45,314 bases of DNA from Bacteroidales bacterium (GTDB lineage: Bacteria; Bacteroidota; Bacteroidia; Bacteroidales; UBA1715): NCBI GenBank assembly GCA_017516865.1, contig JAFXAU010000007.1:1-45314 (forward strand). Reading direction: 5' to 3'. Position 1 is the first letter of the stretch. Every line of letters starts with the position of its first letter. Positions 1 to 8,102 of the stretch are shown one piece after another. The notes beneath the pieces are model-generated. The model saw only the letters and a program-made list of their open reading frames with translations, was not told the DNA's origin and did no database searches. The translations under genes and the position numbers were made by a program.

Positions 1-304
1 TGTGTGTGTGTGTTTATACAAATATTTGGATTTTCCAAATAATTTGTCAACTTTTTAAAAGAAAAAACACTAACGCACATCATTTTTTTGCATTTGAATA
101 GACAAAATTATAAAAATAATTTTTTAAAACCAACACATATTTCTAAAAAAACGAATTTTTTCGGTTTTGAATAAATAACTTCACATTTTTTTATTGTAAA
201 AACGGTGTATTGATTTTTTACTTTGCTTGCGTTTTTCTCAAACTTGTGTATATTTGAACACATTAGAGAATGACTGTATTAAAATTCAAAGAAAACAAAT
301 AAAT
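1..304. other. AT-rich leader region without a gene
   Basis: The window opens with a short TG dinucleotide run (1-13) followed by strongly AT-rich sequence with many A and T homopolymers. I see no convincing coding frame, RNA gene or repeat. The promoter of the DUF2130 gene must lie here, but no exact TAnnTTTG element was found; the nearest approximation is TTACTTTG around 218-225. A TTG at 227 is in frame with the downstream gene, but the 26 extra residues do not resemble the family. Confidence 0.5.
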
Positions 305-1699
305 ATGAAAGAAATAAAATGCCCCAAATGTCAAAGCGTATTTACTGTTGACGAAGCAGACTACGCATCAATTGTAAACCAGATTCGCACATCGGAATTC
401 CAAGAGGAAGTCAACCGCCGAATGCAAGAATTGGAAAAGCAAAATAAGATTCAACGCGAAGCAGACAATCTTGCAGCGGAAAATAAACTTCAAGAACAAA
501 TTAGCATTAAAGAACAGGAACTTGGGAAGAAGGACATGGAAATTTCCAGCCTAAAGGAACAAGTAAAAAGTGCCGTGCAAGCCGAACAGTTGAAGAACAA
601 AGAAACCATAGCCGGCAAAGATTCTGAAATAGCACGTCTTAAGGAACAAATTAAATCTGCGGTTCAGGAAAAAGAACTTTTGTTTAACCAACAACTTTCG
701 CAAAAAGATGCGGAAATTTCAAAATGGAAGTCTGGCGTTCAAGTGGCCGTTTTACAGGAACAGAACAAAGCAAAGGATATTTTACAGGAGAAAGATCAAA
801 AAATAGCGGAATTGCAAATTCAAATAAATTCCGAGAAAAAAGAGGCTACCATCCGCGAACAGAATCTAAAGGAAGGGTACGAAAATCAATTAAAACAACA
901 GCAGGAACTTGTAAACTATTATAAAGATTTTAAGAAAAAACTTTCCACAAAAATGATTGGAGAGTCGCTCGAAGTGCATTGCAGCAACGAGTTTAACAAA
1001 GTGCGCACTTCAATGTACCCTACTGCATATTTCGAAAAAGACAATGATGCACGGACAGGCAACAAGGGGGATTTCATTTTTAGGGATTCCATCGACGGTG
1101 TGGAATACATTTCAATCATGTTTGAGATGAAGAACGAGATGGACGACACGGCAACAAAACATAAAAACGAGGATTTCTTTGCAAAACTCGACAAGGACCG
1201 AAATGAAAAAGGTTGTGAATACGCAGTCCTCGTCTCGCTTCTCGAACCCGACAGCGAACTATACAACGAAGGCATTGTAGATGTTTCATATCGCTACCCT
1301 AAAATGTATGTAATTCGCCCACAGTTCTTTATGCCAATCATTTCGTTGCTGGTACAGACATCTAAAAAAAGTCTTGAATACAAAAAGGAATTGGAAATAG
1401 CCAAGCGTCAAAATATTGACGTGACAAACTTTGAAAACCAACTGCTTGATTTCAAAGATAAATTTGGAAGAAATTATAGAATCGCAAGCGAGAAATTCCA
1501 AAAGGCAATCGAAGAGATAGACAAATCTATTGACCACCTTCAAAAAATTAAAGACGCTTTGATTGGTTCGGAAAACAATCTTCGGTTAGCAAATGACAAA
1601 GCCGAAGAACTAACCATCAAAAAACTGACTCGAAACAACTCTACAATGAAGGATATTTTCGACGAAGCAAGGAAAAATTCACAAAATAAGGAAGACTAA
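305..1699 (+). CDS. DUF2130 domain-containing protein
   Basis: A 464-residue protein starting at the ATG at 305. A longer frame opens at a TTG at 227, but the Cys pair CPKC (residues 6-9), typical of the family start, follows the ATG directly. After this zinc-ribbon-like start comes a long charged coiled coil (about 40-220) with many Lys/Glu/Gln. The C-terminal DUF2130 region has a nuclease-fold-like signature: D256 in KGDF and E274-x-K276 in FEMKNE, separated by beta-strand-like sequence. DUF2130 is regarded as related to the PD-(D/E)xK restriction-endonuclease fold; its cellular role is not settled. The gene is monocistronic and converges with zero spacing on the methyltransferase gene. The family call is firm; nuclease activity is inference. 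Confidence 0.88.
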   Translation: MKEIKCPKCQSVFTVDEADYASIVNQIRTSEFQEEVNRRMQELEKQNKIQREADNLAAENKLQEQISIKEQELGKKDMEISSLKEQVKSAVQAEQLKNKETIAGKDSEIARLKEQIKSAVQEKELLFNQQLSQKDAEISKWKSGVQVAVLQEQNKAKDILQEKDQKIAELQIQINSEKKEATIREQNLKEGYENQLKQQQELVNYYKDFKKKLSTKMIGESLEVHCSNEFNKVRTSMYPTAYFEKDNDARTGNKGDFIFRDSIDGVEYISIMFEMKNEMDDTATKHKNEDFFAKLDKDRNEKGCEYAVLVSLLEPDSELYNEGIVDVSYRYPKMYVIRPQFFMPIISLLVQTSKKSLEYKKELEIAKRQNIDVTNFENQLLDFKDKFGRNYRIASEKFQKAIEEIDKSIDHLQKIKDALIGSENNLRLANDKAEELTIKKLTRNNSTMKDIFDEARKNSQNKED

Positions 1700-2443
1700 T
1701 CACCCTCTTCTCTTAAACTCCGAACAAATAACGGCCGTCGCCACAGCAACATTGAGCGATTCCGACGTGCTACCCGTTGTGTTGAACGACGGAATGTGTA
1801 TAGTTCGGTTTACAATTGCCGAAACCTCGTCACTTATGCCATTGCCCTCGTTGCCCATTACGACAATTGCGTCGTGTGGCAAATCAGCCGTATACAAGTT
1901 CTCGCCGTCCATATCGGCAGCGAAAATTTCCACATTTTTTTGTTCAGACAAGAATTTTGGCAAATCTACATAATGTACTTCCACACGAAACAACGCCCCC
2001 ATCGTCGCCTGCACCACTTTCGGATTATACACGTCGACACATTGGCGGGAACACACCACATGCATAACGCCAAACCAGTCGGCAAGGCGAATTATTGTAC
2101 CCATGTTTCCAGGGTCTTGTATGCCGTCCAACGCAATTACCAAGCCTTTCTCGTATGCAAATAGTGGATTTTCCTTATAACGAGCCAATGCCCAAACATC
2201 CTGTGGATGTTGCTGTAGCGAAATTTTTGAAAGTTCATCGTATGTGGCTTCGAAAACCTCACACGACAAGTTATGCGAGGCAATCCAGTCCTTGGTGGCA
2301 ACGATACTGTCAATAGAAAAATCAGACCGCAACAGCTCTTCCACCATTTTGTTGCCTTCGATGACGAACAATTTCAATTCATCACGAACTTTCTTCTTCG
2401 CAAATGATGAAAAATACTTGATTTTGTTTTTACTCAGTTCCAT
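1700..2443 (-). CDS. TrmH/SpoU-family RNA 2'-O-methyltransferase
   Basis: This 247-residue SPOUT-class enzyme would transfer a methyl group from SAM to a ribose 2'-OH in tRNA or rRNA. All three family motifs are present: motif 1 ALDGIQDPGNMGTIIRLAD (residues 104-122, with the conserved Asn and Arg), motif 2 VMGNEGNGIS (195-204) and motif 3 IPSFNTTGSTSESLNVAVA (217-235). The N-terminal ~90 residues match the small substrate-binding domain that precedes the catalytic domain in RlmB/TrmH-like proteins. The upstream gene (2452-2946) ends only 8 bases before this start, so the two are probably co-transcribed. The exact substrate nucleotide cannot be read from the sequence. Confidence 0.93.
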   Translation of the reverse strand: MELSKNKIKYFSSFAKKKVRDELKLFVIEGNKMVEELLRSDFSIDSIVATKDWIASHNLSCEVFEATYDELSKISLQQHPQDVWALARYKENPLFAYEKGLVIALDGIQDPGNMGTIIRLADWFGVMHVVCSRQCVDVYNPKVVQATMGALFRVEVHYVDLPKFLSEQKNVEIFAADMDGENLYTADLPHDAIVVMGNEGNGISDEVSAIVNRTIHIPSFNTTGSTSESLNVAVATAVICSEFKRRG

Positions 2444-2451
2444 GCGGAATG

Positions 2452-2946
2452 TTAGAGCATTTCCTTCAACTTTCCGTCTTTCTTGGCATCGATATATTTT
2501 TGAAGTTTGCTTGAAACATCAACTTTGTATTTTTTGTACATACTATATCGAACGCATTTGTCAATTGCCTGATACTGAAGGTCTTCTTCCTTTATATCAA
2601 AATTATTTTCGATTGCCGTCTGGCACAATCCAGCAAAATAGCGGGCTGTCAAAGCTGCATCGCCGCTAATCACCTTGTAGAATTTTTTATTTGTCTGGAA
2701 CGTATAGAACGGATTATTGTTCAGCCATTCTACTAGAAAATCTGAGGCAATCAGATTATTTTCATCGTTCTTTGCCGACGAATTCAGTAAAAACTCACAG
2801 CATTCCAATACTCGGGGTTTCAACTCGGCATATTCCGCTGAATCTTTCAACAATTTTCCTTTTAAATCGGAAAAATCTTGAGCGCACACATGACCAACTG
2901 CCATTGCAAGTGTCATAAAAGTTATCATCAATCGTTTCATAGCCAT
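2452..2946 (-). CDS. Hypothetical exported protein
   Basis: A 164-residue protein of unknown function. The N-terminus is a signal peptide (MKRLMITFMTLAMAVG) ending in an Ala-Gln cleavage site near residue 23. A second in-frame ATG at 2940 would start at MKRL and is equally possible. The mature part is helical and charged, with a Cys-Cys pair (LECCEF) and no domain I recognise. The C-terminus is rich in Lys (KYIDAKKDGKLKEML). It lies 8 bases before the RNA methyltransferase gene and is likely in the same transcript, which is probably a matter of convenience rather than function, because one product is periplasmic and the other cytoplasmic. Confidence 0.72.
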   Translation of the reverse strand: MAMKRLMITFMTLAMAVGHVCAQDFSDLKGKLLKDSAEYAELKPRVLECCEFLLNSSAKNDENNLIASDFLVEWLNNNPFYTFQTNKKFYKVISGDAALTARYFAGLCQTAIENNFDIKEEDLQYQAIDKCVRYSMYKKYKVDVSSKLQKYIDAKKDGKLKEML

Positions 2947-2990
2947 ATCTTTTAAATTTAGTTTTGCAAATTACAACATTTTATCAAATT

Positions 2991-3743
2991 TCATTCCTTA
3001 ATTTTTCCAAAACGAAGATTAAAGAATAATGTTACAAAATACCACGAATTTTCATCGTTGCACATAATCTCCAATTTTCTCATAAACGCCTGCACATTTG
3101 TACCTATTTCGGCAGAAGTAATGGTCGTGTTTTTTCGAGAAAAATTAAATTCCGCACTTGTCGACGCAATAAGTCCCGGGACAAATTTCAACTCGTTCAA
3201 ACCATATACAAACGAAGCCTTCCCGTATTTTGTATAACTTGTTTTGTCGAACGGTTCTATAACATCCTTTCCGTTAGGATACATTACATGATAATATGTC
3301 GGTTTTTCTATGCCGAGAGCTAATCCGCCATCGTAATTCCAATAAATTGCTACGGAATTTTTGTCGAATTTGCTGAATATTTCATTCCGTTTTCCGTACA
3401 TACATTGCAACACTCCCACGTTGTTTTTTTTGCCGTAAATCAAAAGCCCCATCGACGAATTGAGGCGGACTTCTTTCGGTGAACGAAGCGTGGAAAACTG
3501 TATTCTGTATGACGTCTTATGCAGATAGTCGACATATTTACCATAACGAAAGCCGAGTCCTATACCATTGGTATTCAAACCAATATGGAGACTATAGTCG
3601 TCGGAAAACAAAACTTTCGACTGATTATCGACTTCGCCCTGCCCGAGTACAGACAACGAAAAAATACAGAGCATGAAAATACCCTGTATTACAGATCGAA
3701 AAAAATGTATAAGTACCGAGTACTTATATTCTTGCGTTGTCAA
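2991..3743 (-). CDS. Hypothetical outer-membrane beta-barrel-like protein
   Basis: A 250-residue protein with a hydrophobic export segment near the N-terminus (about residues 17-35, ending SLSVLGQG) followed by alternating aromatic and polar stretches (LHIGLNTNGIGLGFRYG, SVAIYWNYDGGLALGIEK, WYFVTLFFNLRFGK). This pattern and the closing FNLRFGKIKE strand are typical of small Bacteroidetes outer-membrane barrels. No named domain was recognised. The start at 3743 lies 20 bases inside the upstream lipoprotein gene (3724-3858) in another frame; the only other ATG (3674) would leave a very short export signal. The overlap suggests translational coupling. Confidence 0.68.
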   Translation of the reverse strand: MTTQEYKYSVLIHFFRSVIQGIFMLCIFSLSVLGQGEVDNQSKVLFSDDYSLHIGLNTNGIGLGFRYGKYVDYLHKTSYRIQFSTLRSPKEVRLNSSMGLLIYGKKNNVGVLQCMYGKRNEIFSKFDKNSVAIYWNYDGGLALGIEKPTYYHVMYPNGKDVIEPFDKTSYTKYGKASFVYGLNELKFVPGLIASTSAEFNFSRKNTTITSAEIGTNVQAFMRKLEIMCNDENSWYFVTLFFNLRFGKIKE

Positions 3744-3858
3744 TTTGTTCTATGCTTGATTCTCCTGGATATGCAGGACATGGATCAACTGTTTTACATG
3801 CAGAAACAAGAGCCGCCAATGCAGCTGCGACAACTAAAACGATTCCTAATTTTTTCAT
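3724..3858 (-). CDS. Small lipoprotein (44 residues)
   Basis: A complete short gene, ATG at 3858 to TAA at 3724. The product begins MKKLGIVLVVAAALAALVSA and then Cys21, giving the lipobox VSAC; the rest is short and polar (PCPAYPGESSIEQIDNARI). Lys-Lys, a hydrophobic core and a lipobox are a textbook lipoprotein signal, and very short lipoproteins of this form occur in Bacteroidales. Its stop codon lies inside the start of the barrel-like gene, in a different frame. The function is unknown. It is below the usual length cut-off of gene callers, so automated annotation may miss it. Confidence 0.72.
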   Translation of the reverse strand: MKKLGIVLVVAAALAALVSACKTVDPCPAYPGESSIEQIDNARI

Positions 3859-3979
3859 ACAAATATATTTTAGTTCAATTCAATGTTCAAAAATAATCTT
3901 TTTCTTGTAAACACACACACTATTGAAGGTATTTTTTACAAATTCGCCAATAATACGTTCATTTTTGGTATAAACATTG

Positions 3980-3987
3980 TACCTTTG
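3980..3987 (+). promoter_or_regulatory. Promoter -7 element TACCTTTG
   Basis: An exact match to the Bacteroidetes -7 consensus TAnnTTTG, 23 bases before the ATG of the DUF4293 gene. A clear -33 TTTG at the standard spacing is not visible. It probably drives the DUF4293-thioredoxin operon. Confidence 0.6.
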
Positions 3988-4010
3988 CTCGCATTGCAAA
4001 GATAAATGAC

Positions 4011-4514
4011 ATGATACAAAGAATACAAACAGTTTACTTATTGATTGCCAGCATTCTACTTGCTTTGGCGGCATATTTCCCTTTAATTGAATTTCAGATA
4101 GAAGTTTCAGAATTTGTCGGGCAGACATCCATTCCCGCATATACGCAAAATGCTCATTTACACGCATTTTCGGTTCAATTATGCGACCAAACGGGTACAT
4201 GGACAAAATTATACACAATTTGGTCGTTGGGTATTGCCACAGTCATTGCAGCAATAGTCGACTTTGTGATTATTTTTCTATATAAAAACCGAAAACTTCA
4301 AATAAAAACGGCTCATTATTCGTTTTTGGTAAAAGTTGCTCTTTTGGCGGCCATCGGATATTTTACATATATAATGCAAGGTGTTGATGTAACAAAGACA
4401 ATCCCACAAATCGGAACATTGTTCATTGTAATTGCAATGATATTTGACTGGCTTGCCGTTAAAGGCATCAGAAAAGATGAAGCGTTAGTTCGTTCGATAG
4501 ATAGAATTCGTTAA
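4011..4514 (+). CDS. DUF4293 family integral membrane protein
   Basis: A 167-residue inner-membrane protein with about four hydrophobic helices: near residues 7-24, 62-86, 100-118 and 128-147. The start MIQRIQTVYLLIASILLA is the characteristic opening of the Bacteroidetes DUF4293 family, and the length fits. The function of the family is not known. The gene lies just after a TACCTTTG promoter element and 14 bases before the thioredoxin-domain gene, so the two likely form an operon. The C-terminus is charged (RKDEALVRSIDRIR) and presumably cytoplasmic. Confidence 0.85.
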   Translation: MIQRIQTVYLLIASILLALAAYFPLIEFQIEVSEFVGQTSIPAYTQNAHLHAFSVQLCDQTGTWTKLYTIWSLGIATVIAAIVDFVIIFLYKNRKLQIKTAHYSFLVKVALLAAIGYFTYIMQGVDVTKTIPQIGTLFIVIAMIFDWLAVKGIRKDEALVRSIDRIR

Positions 4515-4528
4515 TAGATAGTAAGATT

Positions 4529-6058
4529 ATGAAAAAATTAGTAAGTATTTTCGTTCTCTTTTTTCTTTCGGTGTCGCTGTTTGCACAAAAAACACCACAC
4601 AAGATTGAAGTAAAAATCAACGGTGTGAAAGACACTACATTATTATTAGGCTACCACTACGGACCAAAGAAATTGGTTTCGGACACGATTTGGGTTGACT
4701 CGAAAGGTCGAGGAACTTTTGCCGGCGACTCGCTTCTCGACGGCGGTCTGTATTTGATTTTAACCCCCGACTACCGCTATTTCGAAGTCATGATAGACAA
4801 CCCAGACCAAACATTTAAGTTGGAAACCGACACGACAGACCTCATCGGAAATCTTAAAATCGAAGGCAGCGAATCAAATTCAGTATTTCTTCAATACCAG
4901 AAAAAGAGTTCTGAAATGTACAAAATCCGTAAGCCTGCCATCGAACAACTCAAGGCTTTGCATGCCGAAGACACGAGCAAATTCAACAAAAAACGCCTCG
5001 AAGCACGCCGTGACTCAATTGAGAGATTCAGAAAAACCATTGACTCGGTTCGCGATGTAATGACTGACTACGAAAACAACATCATCAAACAATATCCAAC
5101 ATCGTTGCTCGCATCAATCTTAGGTTGCACCCACGAAGTCGAAATTCCCGACTATCCACGTGACGAGAACGGAAACATTACCGATTCGCTGTTCAAATAC
5201 ACTTACATGAAAAATCACTATTTCGACAACATAAACCTTGGCGACGAACGATTGCTCCGCACTCCCGTCTACGAATCGAAACTTGATGATTATTTCGACA
5301 AACAACTGTTCCAAATTCCAGATTCTATCATTCCGCAAGTCGACTTTTTAATGAACAGAATTTTGAAACAGGAAAACAAAGGGTACGAGGGCAAAATGTA
5401 CTACAACACTCTGCACCACCTGTTTATGAAATACCAAAATCCTAAATACATGGGACTTGACAACATTTTTGTCCATATCATGGAAACATATTACATCAAT
5501 GGTCATGTACCCGCAAGAGTCGCAAACGACACTGCTTATATGAACAAAATTAAGGACAGATATGCGAAAATGGTTCATAATCAAATTGGCGTGAACGCCG
5601 TTGACATGCTTCTTTACAAGATGGGACAAGACACACTTGACGAGCACATGGGTTGGACGCGGTTAAGTTTAGTCAAATCAAATTATATTGTATTGTATTT
5701 CTGGGACACTGACTGCGGTCATTGTAAAAAGATTATTCCAGAATGGCACAAACTTTATAGAGAAAACGAATTCAAGAAAAAAGGCGTTGAATCATTTTTG
5801 GTTTACACTCAGACCGATATGGACAAATGGAAGAAATTCATAGCCGAAAAAGACATGTTCGATTTCATCAACGTGTTCGACCCATATCAGAACACGAATT
5901 TCAGAACATTCTACGATATTTACAGTACTCCAGTAGTTTACGTGCTGAATAAAGAGCGAAAAATTATTGCAAAGCGACTTCCGCCTGAAACCGTTGTAGA
6001 AGTTCTTAACAGAGAACTCGAACGAGATGCTAAAGAAGCAGAGAAAACAAAAAAATAG
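4529..6058 (+). CDS. DUF4369/thioredoxin-domain exported protein
   Basis: A 509-residue protein with a signal peptide (MKKLVSIFVLFFLSVSLFAQ). Residues ~25-125 match the DUF4369 beta-sandwich often found before thioredoxin domains in Bacteroidetes. The middle (~130-370) is helical and resembles DUF5106. The C-terminal ~120 residues form a thioredoxin fold with the redox pair C396-G-H-C399 in FWDTDCGHCKKIIPEWH and the cis-Pro region YSTPVVYVL. Such proteins act as periplasmic or membrane-associated thiol-disulfide oxidoreductases of the TlpA/ResA type; the partner is unknown. It is second in an operon with the DUF4293 gene and ends at a strong terminator. Confidence 0.88.
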   Translation: MKKLVSIFVLFFLSVSLFAQKTPHKIEVKINGVKDTTLLLGYHYGPKKLVSDTIWVDSKGRGTFAGDSLLDGGLYLILTPDYRYFEVMIDNPDQTFKLETDTTDLIGNLKIEGSESNSVFLQYQKKSSEMYKIRKPAIEQLKALHAEDTSKFNKKRLEARRDSIERFRKTIDSVRDVMTDYENNIIKQYPTSLLASILGCTHEVEIPDYPRDENGNITDSLFKYTYMKNHYFDNINLGDERLLRTPVYESKLDDYFDKQLFQIPDSIIPQVDFLMNRILKQENKGYEGKMYYNTLHHLFMKYQNPKYMGLDNIFVHIMETYYINGHVPARVANDTAYMNKIKDRYAKMVHNQIGVNAVDMLLYKMGQDTLDEHMGWTRLSLVKSNYIVLYFWDTDCGHCKKIIPEWHKLYRENEFKKKGVESFLVYTQTDMDKWKKFIAEKDMFDFINVFDPYQNTNFRTFYDIYSTPVVYVLNKERKIIAKRLPPETVVEVLNRELERDAKEAEKTKK

Positions 6059-6085
6059 CACTTATCTCGATAAGAGGAATATTAT

Positions 6086-6125
6086 AAAAGGAATCAGAAG
6101 GAAATTTATTCTGATTCCTTTTTTA
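6086..6125 (+). terminator. Rho-independent terminator
   Basis: A 13-base stem (AAAGGAATCAGAA, 6087-6099) pairs with its complement at 6109-6121 across a 9-base loop and runs straight into a T-tract. It lies 28 bases after the stop of the thioredoxin-domain gene. Confidence 0.85.
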
Positions 6126-6173
6126 TTGGAATTTCATGTAATGTTGCTTTGCTATTTCGGTGGTTAGGCGGGA

Positions 6174-6223
6174 TTAGTTTTTCGATTTGGGAAAAACTAA
6201 TTCGCCCCCAACTTGGGGGTGAA
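6174..6223. repeat. Two adjacent palindromes at the island edge
   Basis: Two inverted repeats abut without a gap. The first (6174-6200) is TTAGTTTTTC, a 7-base spacer and its perfect complement. The second (6201-6223) is TTCGCCCCCA, a 3-base loop and TGGGGGTGAA, with one G-T pair. They lie between the terminator of the conserved rightward operon and the stop of the leftward HTH fragment, so they could act as terminators for the island operon. Their tandem form also resembles REP-type elements or a recombination site. No flanking direct repeat was identified. Confidence 0.6.
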
Positions 6224-6246
6224 TTGCTAATGCTTGTAAATGAAGT

Positions 6247-6573
6247 TTATTGTTTTTCAAATACCCAATGCCCAGTTTTTGCTGGTCCCGACCATTTGAT
6301 GTGTAATGATTTTAGGTCACGATAAATTGTTGGCACAGACACATCCATTTTTTGTGCTAATTCCTCTGCTGTAATAGAGCTATTCCCATCTATTAAACGA
6401 AGAATTTTACTTTGTCTTTTACTAAACTTTTGCCTATCATTTTGCCTATCATTTTGCCTATCATTTTGGTTGATATTCGTATTTATATCAGTCTCAGTAT
6501 CAAGACGTTCCGCCCTCCATAATATTGCCCTGAAATCTTCATCTTGATAAAATTCAGGAGTCTTTAGATTCAT
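6247..6573 (-). pseudogene. C-terminal remnant of an AlbA_2/HTH-type regulator
   Basis: A 108-residue frame whose last ~65 residues are a winged-helix DNA-binding domain (KILRLIDGNSSITAEELAQK followed by a recognition helix VSVPTIYRDLKSL and the wing end GPAKTGHWVF). The first residues (LKTPEFYQDEDFRAILWR) look like the tail of the large ATP-binding or AlbA_2 domain that normally precedes this HTH in Bacteroidetes proteins of several hundred residues. The bulk of the gene is therefore missing. A linker of three NDRQ repeats is encoded by a 12-base tandem repeat. It could still be expressed as a short DNA-binding protein after hsdS. The family is inferred from the end motif. Confidence 0.6.
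6429..6464 (-). repeat. 12-bp tandem repeat, three copies
   Basis: Three perfect copies of tttgcctatcat (plus strand) encode the repeated residues QNDR in the HTH remnant. Because 12 is a multiple of three, changes in copy number would alter linker length without shifting frame. Confidence 0.9.
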
Positions 6574-6692
6574 GGCTTCACAACTTCAGTTGTTCCATTA
6601 TTCCGTTGTTTGCGATTCCTTGTTATGTTGCTTTTTTATTTTGTTAATTTACGGCATAACATCTGTTAATACGTCAAATAAACCTTTCTCAA

Positions 6693-8102
6693 CTATCCAA
6701 GTATCATTTTTTCTACCTCTCTTTTTGCTTCCTCCAATATTGCCTTCCCTTCTTCTTGCAATGCTTTTGCTTGTTGGCGAATAGCTGTAATATGATTAAC
6801 TATTTCTTGTTGCTTTTCTAATGAAGGAAGTGGAATTTTTATGGATTTTAATGCATCTTGCTGTATTTCAGGTATAATTCCACCGTTATTATTCCTGAAT
6901 ATTTGATTCTGACAAATTTTGTTGCGTAATATTTCTACTGCATACTTGGGATAAATTGATTTAGGATTTAGTTCCACTTTAAAAATATGTGAAGATAAAA
7001 CATACTCAAGCATGTCTTTGTTTACTTCACTTATTAATCCCAAAGAACCAGAACGAGATACAAGAATACAATTTTCATTCAATTTTATCCTATTAGGTAT
7101 ATTAGCGATGTTTATATATTTGACAGAAGCATTATTTAGTTCATGTTTGCCCATATCGGTTACACGCATGTATCTGTAACCTTTTTCAACATAATCCCTT
7201 ACTTCTATTCCATTGTTTAAACTAATTATAACATCACCCAAATTGCATTTATTTGGAAATATATTAATTATATCATCAATTACTTTATATTTAGTTTGAT
7301 AATAAAATGGATCCAGTCTCTCATCAACTTCACTGAAATTCACTGTAAAAATTCTATATTGCAAAGTTTGTGCTTTCTTTTCTGGCAATTGAATTCCTAA
7401 TTCTCCGAGCAAAAAATCATCGATGCTATTTAAAATATCTTCGGCTTGTTGTTCTTTTTGTTGCTTTTCAAAATACGCATTACTTAAAAAATCAACAATC
7501 TCTTTTTGCTTGGGTAAATCGGGAAGAGGAATATCAAGAGATTGATATTCTTCCGCATTGATGTTCGGCTGAGCACTAGGACGTTGGATTGCATTTACCC
7601 ATTCTTTATATGAGTTTAATTGGGTATAAGAAAAAAGATAGTCTGGGAGTATTTTTTGGGGATTAACAAGAAAACGTATCAAATAACCTGCAAAAAGACA
7701 AGTATATGGTAAATCTTTGTGAATATATGATTTTCCAACAGTAGCTCCACTTCTCGCAATCAGAATGTCATCTTTATTGAGAATATATTTTCTTTCTACA
7801 TTGGCGACAGTCGCGCCCAATTCATCAGTTGATAGTAGCCCGTTCTCATCAATATCTGTGATTCTAATATATCTTGGTTGTGTATTATTCAAACGATCAA
7901 GACCTGCTTCATTTGCTCCATATTGAGGTTTACTCAAAAGCAAGTTTTTGAGTTTGACCATAGGGAATAAAGCATGTTGCACTTTTTTATTGTAAAGTGC
8001 CATTTTAGGATCTAATCTTCCCTCAATTTCTGAGCGATTGACAAGGAAGATTTTGTTTGTGTCAATATGTTGAGGTACTTGGTATGTCATATTAATCTTC
8101 AA
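6693..8102 (-). CDS. hsdS: Type I restriction-modification specificity subunit HsdS
   Basis: A 469-residue two-repeat HsdS. Each half has a target-recognition domain followed by a conserved helix: the first ends with LPDLPKQKEIVDFLSNAYFE (about 195-214), the second with LPSLEKQQEIVNHITAIRQQ (about 430-449). HsdS reads a bipartite DNA sequence through its two recognition domains and holds the methylase subunits. The start at 8102 overlaps the upstream gene by 11 bases; a second ATG at 8090, directly after that gene's TAA, is also possible. Both imply coupling to the DGQHR-type gene. Specificity cannot be predicted from the sequence alone. Confidence 0.93.
   Translation of the reverse strand: MKINMTYQVPQHIDTNKIFLVNRSEIEGRLDPKMALYNKKVQHALFPMVKLKNLLLSKPQYGANEAGLDRLNNTQPRYIRITDIDENGLLSTDELGATVANVERKYILNKDDILIARSGATVGKSYIHKDLPYTCLFAGYLIRFLVNPQKILPDYLFSYTQLNSYKEWVNAIQRPSAQPNINAEEYQSLDIPLPDLPKQKEIVDFLSNAYFEKQQKEQQAEDILNSIDDFLLGELGIQLPEKKAQTLQYRIFTVNFSEVDERLDPFYYQTKYKVIDDIINIFPNKCNLGDVIISLNNGIEVRDYVEKGYRYMRVTDMGKHELNNASVKYINIANIPNRIKLNENCILVSRSGSLGLISEVNKDMLEYVLSSHIFKVELNPKSIYPKYAVEILRNKICQNQIFRNNNGGIIPEIQQDALKSIKIPLPSLEKQQEIVNHITAIRQQAKALQEEGKAILEEAKREVEKMILG

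Noticed and set aside
1..13. TG dinucleotide run as a microsatellite
   Set aside because: Only about six units are visible and the window edge cuts it, so its true length is unknown.
227..304. N-terminal extension of the DUF2130 protein from a TTG start
   Set aside because: The 26 residues have no family resemblance, and the ATG at 305 leads straight into the conserved CPKC start.
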